A stretch of 64,000 bases of DNA. Origin: Axinella damicornis (lineage: Eukaryota; Porifera; Demospongiae; Axinellida; Axinellidae). Location of the stretch: assembly GCA_963931865.1 (NCBI GenBank), contig OZ007511.1:11111396-11175395 (forward strand), in the 5' to 3' direction. The notes beneath the pieces are model-generated. The model was given only the letters and a program-made list of their open reading frames with translations. It was not told the origin of the DNA and ran no database searches. The position numbers and the translations under genes are program-made. Shown piece after piece: positions 19,841-31,356 of the stretch; within the stretch, counting starts at the first letter, position 1; the number at the start of each line of letters is the position of its first letter.

Positions 19841-19975
19841 TTAAGATTTTAACCGTGTGTGTGTCTGTGTGTAACGGAAGTGGGATGTTCGTGGGGCGGG
19901 ACTAGACTAGTGACGCGCGACCTTTGTACTTCAATTTACTGAACCTCGAACTCTGTGAAGATTGAGCATGGGCTG

Positions 19976-19988
19976 GAATCTTCCAGAA
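19976..19988 (+). promoter_or_regulatory. Heat-shock-element consensus 1
   Basis: GAATCTTCCAGAA fits the GAAnnTTCnnGAA three-box pattern exactly, in the left arm of the foldback. Confidence 0.4.
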
Positions 19989-20079
19989 CAGCCGGCGGGG
20001 AGCAGCAGTCAGCAATCGGGGAGCTGCAGTTGAATCGGACGCAATCGGGGCTACAGTAACTGCTGCTCCCCACCGGCTG

Positions 20080-20092
20080 TTCTGGAAGATTC
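20080..20092 (-). promoter_or_regulatory. Heat-shock-element consensus 2
   Basis: TTCTGGAAGATTC is the mirror of site 1 in the right arm and also fits TTCnnGAAnnTTC exactly. Confidence 0.4.
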
Positions 20093-20108
20093 CAGCCCAT
20101 GCTCAATG

Positions 20109-20121
20109 TTCTTGAACATTC
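20109..20121 (+). promoter_or_regulatory. Heat-shock-element consensus 3
   Basis: TTCTTGAACATTC is a third exact match. It lies on a short insertion present only in the right arm, 17 bp from site 2. Confidence 0.4.
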
Positions 20122-20216
20122 TTCACAGAGTTTGAGGTTCAGTAAATTGAAGTACGAAGGTCGCGCGTCACTAGTCTAGTCCCGCCCCACGAACATCCCA
20201 CTTCTGTTACACACAG

Positions 20217-20248
<32 letters not shown>

Positions 20249-20335
20249 GGTTAAAATCTTAATATATTGATATGGAAGCGCTGTAGTTCATAGCTACACC
20301 CGGGTGGGTGTCAGAACAAGTTTTATATGGGCAGA

Positions 20336-20814
20336 GATGCAGAAAGATATGTAGCTATTGGTTTTCAGTAACTGTGGATTGCAGCCTTACATGCAGACTA
20401 CAGCTATATATGGGCATCTATCACGATTTGCCTGGAGCAGATAGGAGATATACAGAGGGAGGACACGATCACGTGATGCACTTTTAATTGCGAATCAGTG
20501 AGCTCGTAAGTATTGGCTGTACACTTGCACTGCGAAGTCGATTTAGTTGGGGCGCTATCTTCCAATTTTGAAGATTTTTGCAGTCGCAGTACACTGATAC
20601 TCAGTAGAGCTTTTACAGATCGAGCGCCCTGGTGTAGTCCACTGCTATGACTGAGTATACATTTTATATGCGTTCAAGAATGCTAGGAATGGTAACTAAC
20701 CACGTGATTTTGTCAAGACATGACGTTGTGTCCTCCCTCCTCAAACCAACTCTGATGTAACTGGGTAGTATAATTACTGCCAGCAGCATACGTGTGTAAT
20801 ATTCTCTTATTCAG
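20336..20814 (+). repeat. Conserved 5' block of methyltransferase gene C
   Basis: Nearly identical to 11858-12339, ending at the same TTATTCAG acceptor. The main differences are small indels, such as a 9-bp TAT-repeat difference near 12170/20655. It probably contains the first intron and promoter, but no first exon is recognised. Confidence 0.6.
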
Positions 20815-21646
20815 ATCTACTACAAAGCCTTTATTTGGAGATGAATACTCGGACAAGTTTGACCCTCAGGTGTATCTGCAAATGTATTACACCGATAACT
20901 CTGACCCATTTCGGCTATTTCTTATGAAACAGTTACACGATTTCTACCAGTCTTACGATTCAACTGCATCAAAACTCAAGATACTTGACATCGGCACTGG
21001 GCCTGTCATTGCCTACACCATCAGTGCTGCACCCTATGCATCTGAGATCGTTCTCTCTGAGTATACCGAGGCAAACCGCGATACACTGTTAAAGTGGCTG
21101 AAAAATGACCCTAAGGTTCACAACTGGACTCCCTACTTCAGGCACATTGTGGTTGATCTTGAGGGCGAGAGTGAGGAAAAAGTGCCAGTTCGAGCAGAAC
21201 TCGTGCGTAAAGTCATCAAAGCTGTTGTGCCATGCGACGTTAACAGTGATCCACCAATTCCAGCACAGTATGTGGATCAGTATGATATCATTACATCTTT
21301 TCTTGTCCTTGGATCCGCTTGTGCCACACAGGAAGATTACGTGGCTGCATTGGTTAGGCTGCATGCCCTCCTTAAACCTGGAGGTACTATTGTGCTGTAT
21401 GCATCTGAAATGAATGAAACACCTGCACAACCTAGATTCTCGTATGATTCGTATCGCGTTGGGTCTCACAACTTCTTTTACTTACAGCTTCCAAGAGGAT
21501 CCATATCCACGTTGCTGGAACAGGCTGGCTTCTGTGATGTGAAGATAAGACCAATAGCAAGGCAGGGCTTACAGGCAGCAGATGACGAATACCCACCTTA
21601 CGCCAGCTTCAACTTTGTAACTGCTTACAAGTCTGAGATGAATTAA
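20815..21646 (+). CDS. NNMT/PNMT/TEMT-family methyltransferase, copy C (main exon)
   Basis: The closest paralog is copy A: same KPLFGDEYSDKFDPQVYL start, motif I LKILDIGTGPVIAYTI, CDVNSDPPIPAQYVDQYD and LHALLKPGGTIVLYASE. The exon is open for about 276 residues from the acceptor to the stop. Against copy A it has a small insertion (RFSYDSYRVGSHNF) and two extra residues near the C terminus. GAGP in motif I has become GTGP. As in copy A, no ATG precedes KPLFG, so the start codon is in an upstream exon. The foldback with heat-shock-like motifs lies upstream. Confidence 0.85.
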
Positions 21647-24095
21647 CCAAGCACCTAACAATAATTATTATGTCATGATCAGTTTGTATAGCTGCTTGTG
21701 CTTGAAAATAATATTAACTCATTATTATTGTGTATGCTAGACACTGCCCTGAACTTAATTTCTGAATTGGAAGGCTCTAACTTACTTAGACCATACACCA
21801 TAGCAATGGTGTAGCGTGTAGTAAGAAGACATGCTGTGGAATTAGGGGCAGTGGTTATACTGCATGAGTATACTTTAGGTATTGAGGACTAATTGCATAA
21901 CACAACCTCAGAAGAAGCAGGCACTTACAACCATATGCATGCATATCTAAACCACTGAACATCTGTGAGAGTCAGCATGCATGCTGCCATTAGTAGAATG
22001 GGTAAGTTCTCCACCATACTGCAACATTATAAGAATGCAGATGTAAAGTGACTGTACTCCCGCACAGATGCTCAGATGATTGTCGGTGCATGGATGCATG
22101 TGTGTGTCCGTGTGTTTTAGATGATTATGGTTGTAACATGATCTGCATGGGTCACATTTGTGTTGGTTTGTCTCATAATCTATGCTTCCTCATGCAACAG
22201 CACTAATTATGTGATCGCAGCAAGTAAAAATGAAACATTAGGCACAAATCCCAGTTGGCACCCCCCGAAATAGGAGTCCTGGCAAAAATATTAATGTGTT
22301 TTAGAATGTTCTGAATTTAAATTTGAGGAATTTTTTTCAAAGGGTGTACGATTTTTATGCCTTTTTGCACAATTTGGATAATTCCCCACAATAAGATATG
22401 CCTAATCAATGTTCCATTTCTACTTGATGCGTTCACATATGGTTCCTCATGCAACAGCATAATTATGCTTCCTCATGCAAGAGAAGGGTTAAGTACATGT
22501 AGTTGGGGTAAATAAAGCGCATATTGATTGCCCTATATAGCTTTCCTCAGTAGCTTGCTGTTAATCAAAAATCGTATACAAACGATTATAGCTAGTTGAT
22601 TATATATAACACATCATTTCATCAGTATAATTTGAGTACAATGTGCTTATAAAATAAGTTATCCCTTATAAGTTAAACATTAGCATGCACTGATGATCGC
22701 TAACGTAGGGTAGAGGAGCTAGTAGCTAACTCTCCTTCCAGTGTTAACATTGTGACTTCCCAACATACTCTCATGTCTCCAAGCTGCAAGTTTATTCTCA
22801 ATCAGGAACTCGGGGTCTTTCAAAGTTTTCATCTACCTTGATTCTGAAGACCTGCAACTCTGGTATATACAGCCAGACACTTATTGAAATATCATATTAG
22901 CTGTTATAGAAAAAAGAACAGCCGCCGCCGCCGCCGCCAAAGTTGGAGGAAAATTGCTATTCACACCCATAGTGGGGAAATTAGCAGTTCGATGACAGGC
23001 ACATACACTGTTTCCCTGAAAAGAGTGGACTAAAATGCCTAAAAATGGTATTCAAGGTTGATATTTGAATGCTGACAAGTTTGCCCTGGTACCACAGTCA
23101 TGTATAGCTCCTGCTGAGTGTACCCATACTAGTTATGCAACACTCAGCCATTGTTCTGTTCCGTCAAAACAGCAGTATATATGAAGGCTTACAACCACTC
23201 CAATAGACCTAAGTACTTGAAGCACTTCACTTCTTGTACCTATCCAAAGAAACTGGCTATGAATGTCTACTAGACTACTGCATCACATTTTCCCGCCCCT
23301 CCCAAGGAAGCACAGCTTATGGATTCGAGTAGCACTGGTTTCACAAGGTTTCAAGCTTATTTAGGTCCGTCATTTTTGGGTAGTTTGTCATAATGAAGTT
23401 TTACTATACATACATAGTATACTAGATGCAGCTACCTCAAACTGTTGTTAGCACCTCTCTTTAGTGTGAAAAACAGTTACCCTTTGATCTGATATAGTTC
23501 CTTTTCTGGCACAAACTTCCTCATATAGCATGCACAGTGATTGAGAATGTAGCTAGCTATATATTATTGTGACAAAGATCCAAGATTAGTACAGCCATTG
23601 ACATGGATTGCAGAAGATGTGCAAGAAAGTTGCAGCCTAAGTTATGACAGCTTCCAATATAGCTACTACTTATATTGATAGTACATGTATAGTGTCAGTG
23701 ATTCCAACTTCATAATTTAATCTAGCTGCATGGGTGATTGTTTTGAAGTAAATTCACTTCTAAAAGTATAGCTATGCATGTTGTAAATGTGTGCCTGCAT
23801 GACATTTCTAAACAATCATTATGTGCGCACTCTGTAGCACTTGCTTTGTGCGCAAGTAAAAGACAAGCATCTGATCATGTATGTGGGTGAGCAGGGTAAG
23901 TCTGAACATAGATAATAGGTCGGCTCTAGTCTGAACCAACCACCGTGCACCCTCCACCGGGGACTCAAGCAGCAAAAGCTGAGTGTGGATGCCTTATAGA
24001 ATAAGCCACAGCATTATCCTTTCGGTAACTGCAATATCCAGTACAACCAGGCCAAACTGTTAGTGTCTGGCGATGCGAGACGAAGTGGTTCTGGT
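21647..24095. other. Long noncoding spacer
   Basis: No coding exon with family similarity is seen in 2.4 kb. A (CCG)n run lies at 22921-22938. A short TTCCTCATGCAACAGCA motif is repeated near 22187, 22442 and 22470. The rest is AT-rich sequence with TATAGCTA-like words. Confidence 0.45.
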
Positions 24096-24102
24096 GACCG
24101 AA

Positions 24103-24141
24103 CAAGCGACGAAAGCTGGGCGGGGCCTGGAAACGAGGCTA
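24103..24141. repeat. Right-end fragment of a TAGCCTC-family element
   Basis: AGCGACGAAAGCTGGGCGGGGCCTGG followed by AAACGAGGCTA matches the right halves of the elements at 7523 and 33002. No left end or duplication is present. Confidence 0.55.
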
Positions 24142-24532
24142 GCGTGGGCGGGCCGGCGGGTGGGAGGTCATGTTTGTAAAGGCATTCATGCGCAGCAGGT
24201 ATTCGTTTCAGAGTTGTGAGTCTGTGCCAGTAAACAACTTACGAATCCCGAGGTAAGCACACTGGTACTGCGCGCCATGTAGTTTCAACTAGGATTCGGG
24301 CTCTGTGCTCGAACCATATCACTGAACGCCCGCGCTACGCGCGCTGTGTTCCATAGTGGGCGTGTCAAAAGCTCTACATGTACTAGAACATGATTGACCC
24401 ACGGCGAGGTTCCTTGTACTAATACGCCTGTTTTGTCCTCCAAGCAACTGTGTAGCTAGTTTTACTATGTGTTTATTGTTGAAGCATAACAATACCACTT
24501 CCTTGTTTCCAGCCTTGACAGAGAGTTCCAGG

Positions 24533-26082
24533 ATGGTGACTATCAAGGAAAAGTTGCTACTTCTGTTGTTTCTCCTGGTGATCGGTGTACAGTACTCTCT
24601 GCAGCAGGTAAACAGCCATTGCTAGGGAGATAATAGTATGAATGGCAATGCTCTATGAAGGTTTGAACTAACACTGAGTGACCAAATCTACAGCTATTTT
24701 AGCTAAAGCCAGTTCCCTCCATCATTTCATTCTGTGAACTGTTGCCCATATCCATCTTCTCGTAGTGCACAGTTACAGAAACATACCATACTCATGCATT
24801 ATATATTAATTAATTAACCCTTTAAGACCTAACGTTGCATATCTGCAATGTGAGCCGGACTTTCAGCTTCATGATGTCACATCCGACAATGTCCTTGGGA
24901 GATAGGTTCTGCGACAGCAGAAAGGGCGGGACAGGGGAGGTGGGTGGGTGCACCCGAAGGGTGCAAACAGCATGGCCGTGTCTGGGCTCCACGGTAGAAA
25001 GGTCTTGGTCGGCACTGGGAAGGCCATTTCTGCCGTTTTTGGCATAAATGGACTTAGAAAGTAGCTGTCTTGCCTTGTAGGGCCTCCATTTCCAGCGTTC
25101 ATGATCCGTTTTTTAGCTACGGCAAGTTGGCATTTCTCGGGAGGCTTGATTGCAAGTTCGTTAATTGGTGGGTGTGGTTAAGTCACGTATATGCTTAGTG
25201 TAGCTGAAATTACCTGTGTGAGCCGTTTCGAGCCCAGCAATGCCAGGGAACAGAAATTATGGTATGTTTAAGTGTTCTATAGACTGAAGATGACCTAGAG
25301 AAAGAAACCTGGGCCCTAAAGAGTTAATTAAGTGCAGCTCACTTAATCGATAAGTTATAACGCATAAATTATAGTGCATGTCCAAATCGCATAACTAGCT
25401 ATGATGCCAAGTGGTGAAACAGTAATGCATGGTTCATGCCACCTACGGGCTATTCAGTCATAATATTACCAGTGAAAATCGTTCTTTGCCAGGTAGAGGC
25501 GATAATTATCATTTCTTAACCCTGCATTACACATGCTGAATGTGATCTCCTTTCCAGGAGGTCAACTGCACCCTGCTCAGCACCTACCAGGTTGATTACT
25601 TCCTCGACTTTCCAGAGGTCAATTGCTCTGGAGGTAATGAGAGCATTGTCTCGAGGCCAGCTCCCCTCACTATGGATATATCTTGTGGCAGCAGTGCGCA
25701 GCAAGTGATGGAGATGGCCGCGAATGCTGACCAGAGTTATGGTTTCACTGTCACCTATCCTGGAACGGCAGTTGGTTACACAATCGATGCCATAAATGGA
25801 ACTGTAAATAGTGACCCTTGCTTCTGGTTCTTCTACCACCAAGTACCTGGTGGGGACGCAGTCTTAAGCGACAGCATTACAAACTTTATAATACCTAGCA
25901 ATGGAAGTCAGGTGATCATGCGGTACCAGACAACACCTGTCCCTCCTCCATCTCCATCTCCATCTCCTTCTCCCGTACCTTCACCTACAGCAAACCCTAG
26001 TGGGGGGGACAATGCTGCCTCGCTCTTGCAGGTCAATGTGTACCTTGTCCTCCTGCTATGCCTCGGGATGTTCATACAGTAA
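24533..26082 (+). CDS. Secreted, Pro/Ser-rich, probably GPI- or membrane-anchored DUF4430-like protein (2 exons)
   Basis: Exon 1 (24533-24607) encodes MVTIKEKLLLLLFLLVIGVQ then YSLQQ, a signal peptide, and ends at CAG/GTAAAC. Exon 2 (25558-26082) follows a CTTTCCAG acceptor in phase 0, giving about 199 residues. EVNC repeats are followed by a domain with GYTIDAINGTV and DPCFWFFYH, which fits the DUF4430/transcobalamin C-terminal-like fold in which a Gly-Tyr-x-Ile core precedes an aromatic Tyr/Phe-rich strand. A PSPSPSPSP linker and a C-terminal hydrophobic stretch (VYLVLLLCLGMFIQ) suggest GPI or membrane attachment. AATAAA overlaps the stop codon. N-glycosylation sites (NCT, NCS, NGT, NGS) fit an extracellular protein. 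The ligand is unknown. Confidence 0.75.
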
Positions 26083-26504
26083 TAAATGATGCATGTTCCT
26101 TGCAGTGCTGGATGTGGAGACTCCTGCAGTTATGGCTTTGCTACATGTATGATTGATTTAAAGATGTGCATGCTTTATATACTAGGTCCTATAAATGTGA
26201 TTTGTCAAATGTAGAGAAGCAAAACTTTCATTAATCAATTGACGAGTAGTGGTGTGTGATATACCCAGGAGTATTTACGGTACCAATAGTTTCTATATAG
26301 CCAGGGATGAATGATCATTTCATGTCGCCAAAGATCAATACTGCGGCCGGTGACTCAAAAGTCGAATCCTATAGCATGCATTTACGGTAGCAATTAAACA
26401 CCGGTCACTAGTATGGCAGAGTAACACCTGCAGGATCATCCAGGGACATACTGTCTCACCTTGATCTTGATTACACCAGAATGAGTTCACTGTTAGTCCT
26501 AAGA
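26083..26504. other. 3' flank of the DUF4430-like gene
   Basis: No further coding sequence. CACCGGTCACTA near 26400 is shared with 16180-16195, so the 16410 repeat may extend this far in a degraded form. Confidence 0.4.
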
Positions 26505-26830
26505 TTGTCCAGGAATTGCCGAACTTCCCACCAATTCCATGCTATTCTGGAACAGCGGAGTTACGCTAGCTGGCAGTTCTATGGGGCCACCTCATTCCGG
26601 CCCCACCCCCTTTGTCACATCTAGAGTAGTATCCACTGCATGGCATCCCTGGGAACCGTATTCGGACCCTGTCCCACAATAATTATGTGTATCATACCAT
26701 GATAGCTACATTGTAAATCTATATAGCTACACTACAATGAAAGCAGGAAATTCCGGCCGGTCCAATTAATCATAAGGTGTAATGATATATCCCAGTTCGG
26801 CATATTCCTACTATGAAATATATAGAAAGT
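26505..26830 (+). repeat. Dispersed repeat, copy 2
   Basis: Paralog of 16410-16690. It contains an insertion of about 30 bp (GGGAACCGTATTCGGACCC region) and lacks the poly-C expansion. Confidence 0.7.
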
Positions 26831-28150
26831 GCAAGTACGGAGCATGCATGCATATAATGATTTCACCAAGAATGTGCTGAAAGGACTAGCTAGCCGCTGA
26901 AAGTAAACCTTCAATTGCAGATCATTGGGTTTCACATCTATTGTTGTATGCCTACTGTACATGATAGTTTCAGTTTTCAAGCAGATGTTTACCTCATAAA
27001 TCCTAATACAGTTACTGTTACATATAATTATGTATGTAGAACGGGTGTGTGGTCCCCGTAGCTAGAATGGAAATTGAAGGCCTCAGTCTGCCTGCTAGGA
27101 ATGCAATACTTATAATAGAAGTACTACCTATACTCTGTAATTCGAACAACATCAAAACAAGTGAGAACAGTAACAGAAACAGGATATTTTGGTTGTTGGT
27201 TGAGGAAAAAACTGGAGCAGTCACTTGCACATGCTGCTTGGACAACTACAGTAACGGTCAGGATGCAAACTGCAAATGGCTATAGATCGATGCATCATTA
27301 GCCTGTAGCAGCCAAATCAGCCCGGACTACCCATAAGCACACTATAGGAGTTTAATAGGTGTACATGTTCTTCTGCTTCTCCACTGCTTTCATTCTAATG
27401 GCTGCTGTCATGCTTTCCACATGCACCCTGTAGAAGGCACCTGGTGACACTCTGAAGCCAGCTGATCACGGATCAGGTTGCTCAAACATGCCGGCAACAT
27501 TCGGGTGGAATGTAAACATATATCAGTTGCAGCCTACCATATATGGTAATTTGGGAGAGTGTAGCTATTTTATGCTGTTTGCAATATGATTGTTACAGAG
27601 CAATTCAACTTCAGGTGCCCAACACGTACTACCTGATCAATTGGCCATCCACCAATGAAGATTGTGGCATCACCTTAATAAACCACATACCATGCCATAA
27701 TTGCGTGTAGTAGATGGTCTTTACCAACCATAAGAAACAGCTTAAGGAAGCAAAATCCTGTATTAAAGTATAACGCCTAGTAATAAATTCCCCATATAAA
27801 TTCTTATGGCTTATGAGAGCTCATGACGGCTTTTGCAGTCATTGGTTGGTAAAGAGTTAAACTATGGTGGACATGTGCCAGAATGACTGGCTATTCTAAA
27901 CACATATTTCTGCAAGGCACTGTCACGGCAGACCTCAACTACCAGTTGTATGAATAAACAGTGAGGCACTCCACATCATGTAAATCTGATTGATTCCAGA
28001 AGTGCAGTGTTTGTTGCTGTTTAACTGTTCAACTTTGACAACTGTCACAAACATTTCAAAACTCGACACACAATTGGTACAAGACAACAACTATAGTATG
28101 TATTATACAAGGTTAATTTGCTTCCAGTGATATTTTCTCTGTGTACAGCA
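26831..28150. other. Noncoding spacer
   Basis: No gene is supported. About 27773-27860 shares TAACGCCTAGTA, TAAATTCTTATG and CATTGGTTGG with 37697-37764, a short dispersed repeat. Confidence 0.4.
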
Positions 28151-30196
28151 CTAAAACACCTGAATACGGTTATTTAGTAGCTCACAAACATAAACCATGC
28201 CACTCCTGTTTGTAACAATACCCATTGGAAAGTTCAGTTCATTCACACTCTTCCCTATCCTACCAAAACTTGCAATGAACTCGTGAGGAGCACTGCTTCG
28301 GAAAATGGATACACGATGGTTGTGTGATTCTGTGACGTAAATCATGTCCTTGTCTATATGGATATTCTCTGGTCCTGCCAAGCATCCTTGACGAGTTCCT
28401 TCACTTGAAAAAGAAAAGAGATACTTCTCCATCGTATTAAACGCGAGAATACAGTTGTTGGCATAATCGGTAATGTACATATTGCCTGACGGATCGAATG
28501 CTATATCATTTGGCATGCTTGGCTTTAGTAAACCTTCATCTATATTTCTGAGGTTGATGATTCGAACGTATACGAGTCCTGAGCTGAACACCTGAATACG
28601 GTGGTTGTCTCGGTCACAAACAAAAACTTCAGTTCTGCTGTTCACTGCTATACCTCGAGGTTTCTTAAATTCACCTCTATTGGTACCTTCCCTTCCCACA
28701 GAGCTCATGAGGTCGCCACGATTACTGAATTTATTCACGCAACTTCTCCCACCAGCTGCATCGACTACGTAGAATGTTCCTTGCCAGTTTATAGCCACAC
28801 TAGCTGGGTATATTAGTTGGCCAGAACCGAAGGATCCAACTTGCCGACCAAGATCATCCAGCTCAACAACCCTTCCTCTGTTCCACTCGCACACTAGAAG
28901 ATTGCCATTCGGTTTTAGAGCTAGTCCCCGGGGATTTGTAAGCCCTTCAATTATCGTATGGCACTGTCCAAGTTGGGTCACTGGTTGCAATACAACAATA
29001 TTGAATGGACTTCTGGGGATCATTTTATCATTTACGCGGATTGTAATTTCATGCTCACCTCGGTATTTTGGGCAGAAAGAGACTTGGTACTCTGCCATCC
29101 CTGTAGCAGTAACATCAGCATGAAATTTATCATCATTGCTGAGACACTTCACCTCAACCGAAACGTTCTGAGGAAACTTGCACGGTTCGCCACCCTTGTC
29201 AAGCGCTGTGACAGTCAACTTTTCGAATTTCATTGTCTCTGCTGATACGAGTCCTGGTCCTTCAGCGGTGCACTTAGACGAGTCAGCTTGTGTAGTGATA
29301 ATACCAGCGTGTTTCTGGAATATTTCTTGAAGATGGGAACCACACGGCATCTTAATAGCAAGGTTTGGCATCTCAACTGGTTTGATATTCACCCTGGAGT
29401 ACTGTTGTAGTATCTGTGATATTCTTTTTTGCAAGAATACGTAAAGTTGCAGCAATTCCCTATTGATAGGCGCTTCGATTTGTAGGCAGCTTGTAACAAG
29501 TTCTTCCAGTCGCTGCATTTCTGCAGAGATACGTTCAAACTCCAGTCGTTGCTCATCGAGCTTTCTCACTTTGCTCTTTGTTGTTTGAGAGATTTTTCTC
29601 CTCATGTTCGTCTCATATCTATCAAGGGTTTGACGGAACCGTTTAAGTGAACTTTCAAGAGAATGTGTCAAGGACTTTTCCTGCTCTTCAATCCTATCCT
29701 TGATGTCCGAGATTTGTACGGCAGCACCTTTCACTCGCTTGTGTACTAATCTAACACTGGGGAGTTTGCCATCAATTTCTTTTTTGGTTTCCTTGACCAC
29801 CTCACTGAGGCACTTGCAATCGTGTTCTTTGTGTTTCACCTGAATCGTACAACTTTGGCAAATCAGCTCGCTGCAGTCACAGCAATAGCGTGCATGTTGA
29901 TCTTGGGCACAAACCCTACGAGAACATACGTCACATTGTAGATCATCTTCTGTACCACCGCTCCCCAGCTTCAAGCACATACTGTGATGAACTGGTGGTG
30001 CATCAGGCAGCATTTTGACATCGTCGTCCGGAATATTGACATCCTTGCAGCACTCCGGGCAGTGGAAGTCCCTGTCGGGTATACGCAGCGATACAATACA
30101 GTCTTGGCAAAAGCGGTGAATGCATGGCAGCAATTTTGGATGGTGATATTGCTCATTACAGATTGAACATTTTTCAGGGACATACACTTCTGACAT
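28151..30196 (-). CDS. TRIM-NHL protein (RING, B-box, coiled coil, filamin repeat, NHL propeller)
   Basis: A single exon encodes 681 residues from an ATG to TAG. The RING finger (about residues 10-49) has the C3HC4-type spacing CSIC...CIHRFC..C...CPEC. A cysteine/histidine-rich B-box region (about 88-130) follows, then a long heptad-rich coiled coil (about 140-280). A filamin/ABP280-like Ig fold (about 310-400, with GEHEITIRVNDKMIPRSPF) and NHL repeats to the C terminus (NPRGLALKPNGNLLVCEWN, FKKPRGIAVNS, FPMGIVTNRSGMVYVCE) complete it. This is the TRIM2/TRIM3/TRIM71 architecture: a RING E3 ubiquitin ligase whose NHL propeller binds protein or RNA. The exact ortholog cannot be assigned because such genes are expanded in invertebrates. 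It is intact, with no frameshift. Confidence 0.9.
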   Translation of the reverse strand: MSEVYVPEKCSICNEQYHHPKLLPCIHRFCQDCIVSLRIPDRDFHCPECCKDVNIPDDDVKMLPDAPPVHHSMCLKLGSGGTEDDLQCDVCSRRVCAQDQHARYCCDCSELICQSCTIQVKHKEHDCKCLSEVVKETKKEIDGKLPSVRLVHKRVKGAAVQISDIKDRIEEQEKSLTHSLESSLKRFRQTLDRYETNMRRKISQTTKSKVRKLDEQRLEFERISAEMQRLEELVTSCLQIEAPINRELLQLYVFLQKRISQILQQYSRVNIKPVEMPNLAIKMPCGSHLQEIFQKHAGIITTQADSSKCTAEGPGLVSAETMKFEKLTVTALDKGGEPCKFPQNVSVEVKCLSNDDKFHADVTATGMAEYQVSFCPKYRGEHEITIRVNDKMIPRSPFNIVVLQPVTQLGQCHTIIEGLTNPRGLALKPNGNLLVCEWNRGRVVELDDLGRQVGSFGSGQLIYPASVAINWQGTFYVVDAAGGRSCVNKFSNRGDLMSSVGREGTNRGEFKKPRGIAVNSRTEVFVCDRDNHRIQVFSSGLVYVRIINLRNIDEGLLKPSMPNDIAFDPSGNMYITDYANNCILAFNTMEKYLFSFSSEGTRQGCLAGPENIHIDKDMIYVTESHNHRVSIFRSSAPHEFIASFGRIGKSVNELNFPMGIVTNRSGMVYVCELLNNRIQVF

Positions 30197-31356
30197 CTCT
30201 GTAGCTAGTAAGCTAGACTAAATTAAGACAAACACTCAGCTCTTTATATAACAAGTAGCTAATTGCACTTAACTTTTGGTTTCCAAGTAAAGAGATACCT
30301 TTCCATAGCCTTGTGTATTTCACTTTTAAGTGTTACTGTAGTTACAGTTAATGGAGGGAGTTTTGTGAAAGGTTGCAGGAGTCAGTTTCACTGGAGACAT
30401 GGCTCAAGCTTCCTTGTTAATTAAAGACCACTGCTCAAACTCCAGTATCTTTCAACCGTTATCCAACCACCCTCTAGTTCCACTATAGCGTGCATAGTAG
30501 AATGGGGAGCAGTGTATCCATTACTGTGAATAGGAAGCGGCCGGAGTGCACTTGCAATCACCCTCTTCTTTTACCTCACAACCATCCCAGTTTACATTAG
30601 CTATGAGGCAACCAGTTATTACAGCTACTGCATGCATGGAGAGTTTGGAGACACAACCAAGACAATGCACTTTCTTACCACTGAGCCAGCACTCCCATCA
30701 CAGCTCAGATTTGCTACATCAATATGTAGCTACAAGGCTGATAACCTTGGTGCCTTCTGTGCTACACACCAGCCTGACTACAACGGAATTTCAGTTAAAT
30801 GGAAACGTATTAGTATAATGAGGCCAGATACTAAGACCCAGCACTGCCGCAAGTCATAGCAAATATTTTTATGGTGTTTGGAATGTGGAAATCCTCATGT
30901 GGAAATCCTCATTCTCATTCCCACAAACCAGTTTCTGAGGTGTTCAAATCTGGTAATAAGCAGCGAACTCCTTAGGCTAGCTAGTCTTGTCCCAGACCCT
31001 CCTCCCTCCATACATGCACAGTGCTGCTGCATGCGTGGAGGACAGGGTGTGGGGATCTGAGGACGAGACGAATGAACTCCTGAGATTTTAGTTCTACAAT
31101 GGTATGAGTTAGCTATGTCAATATTAGGACAGGGGACATAGATTTCAATATTTAGGGGTACCTAGATCGAGTGCACATTAGCAGCTGGAATCTTGCCAGT
31201 TTGGCATGATAGCTACTATGAAATGGAAAGTGTAATTATATATAGCTTCAACAAGAATGTGGTAGTCATTGAAAGCAATTTCTGTAATTGCAGATGATGG
31301 GGTTCCATATTGTTGTTAGTTTCACTGAACTAATTTCACTTTTCAAGATGCTAATC
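30197..31356. other. Noncoding spacer 5' of the TRIM gene
   Basis: The promoter of the TRIM-NHL gene should lie here. About 30975-31075 is an imperfect foldback (GTCTTGTCCCAGACCC against GGATCTGAGGACGAGAC) resembling the GGTCTGG hairpin family. No other gene is supported. Confidence 0.4.

Larger units (their letters stand above)
19841..20262. mobile_element. Large foldback with TTAAGATTTTAACC ends, carrying heat-shock-element motifs
   Basis: TTAAGATTTTAACCGTGTG at the left is mirrored by CACACGGTTAAAATCTTAA at the right. Arms of about 180 bp are nearly identical, including GGGGCGGGACTAGACTAGTG and its complement, around a loop of about 60 bp. The right arm has an expanded CA repeat (about 20215-20242). 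A TTAA or TA target is possible but not demonstrable. The element lies about 550 bp before the main exon of methyltransferase C. Confidence 0.75.
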
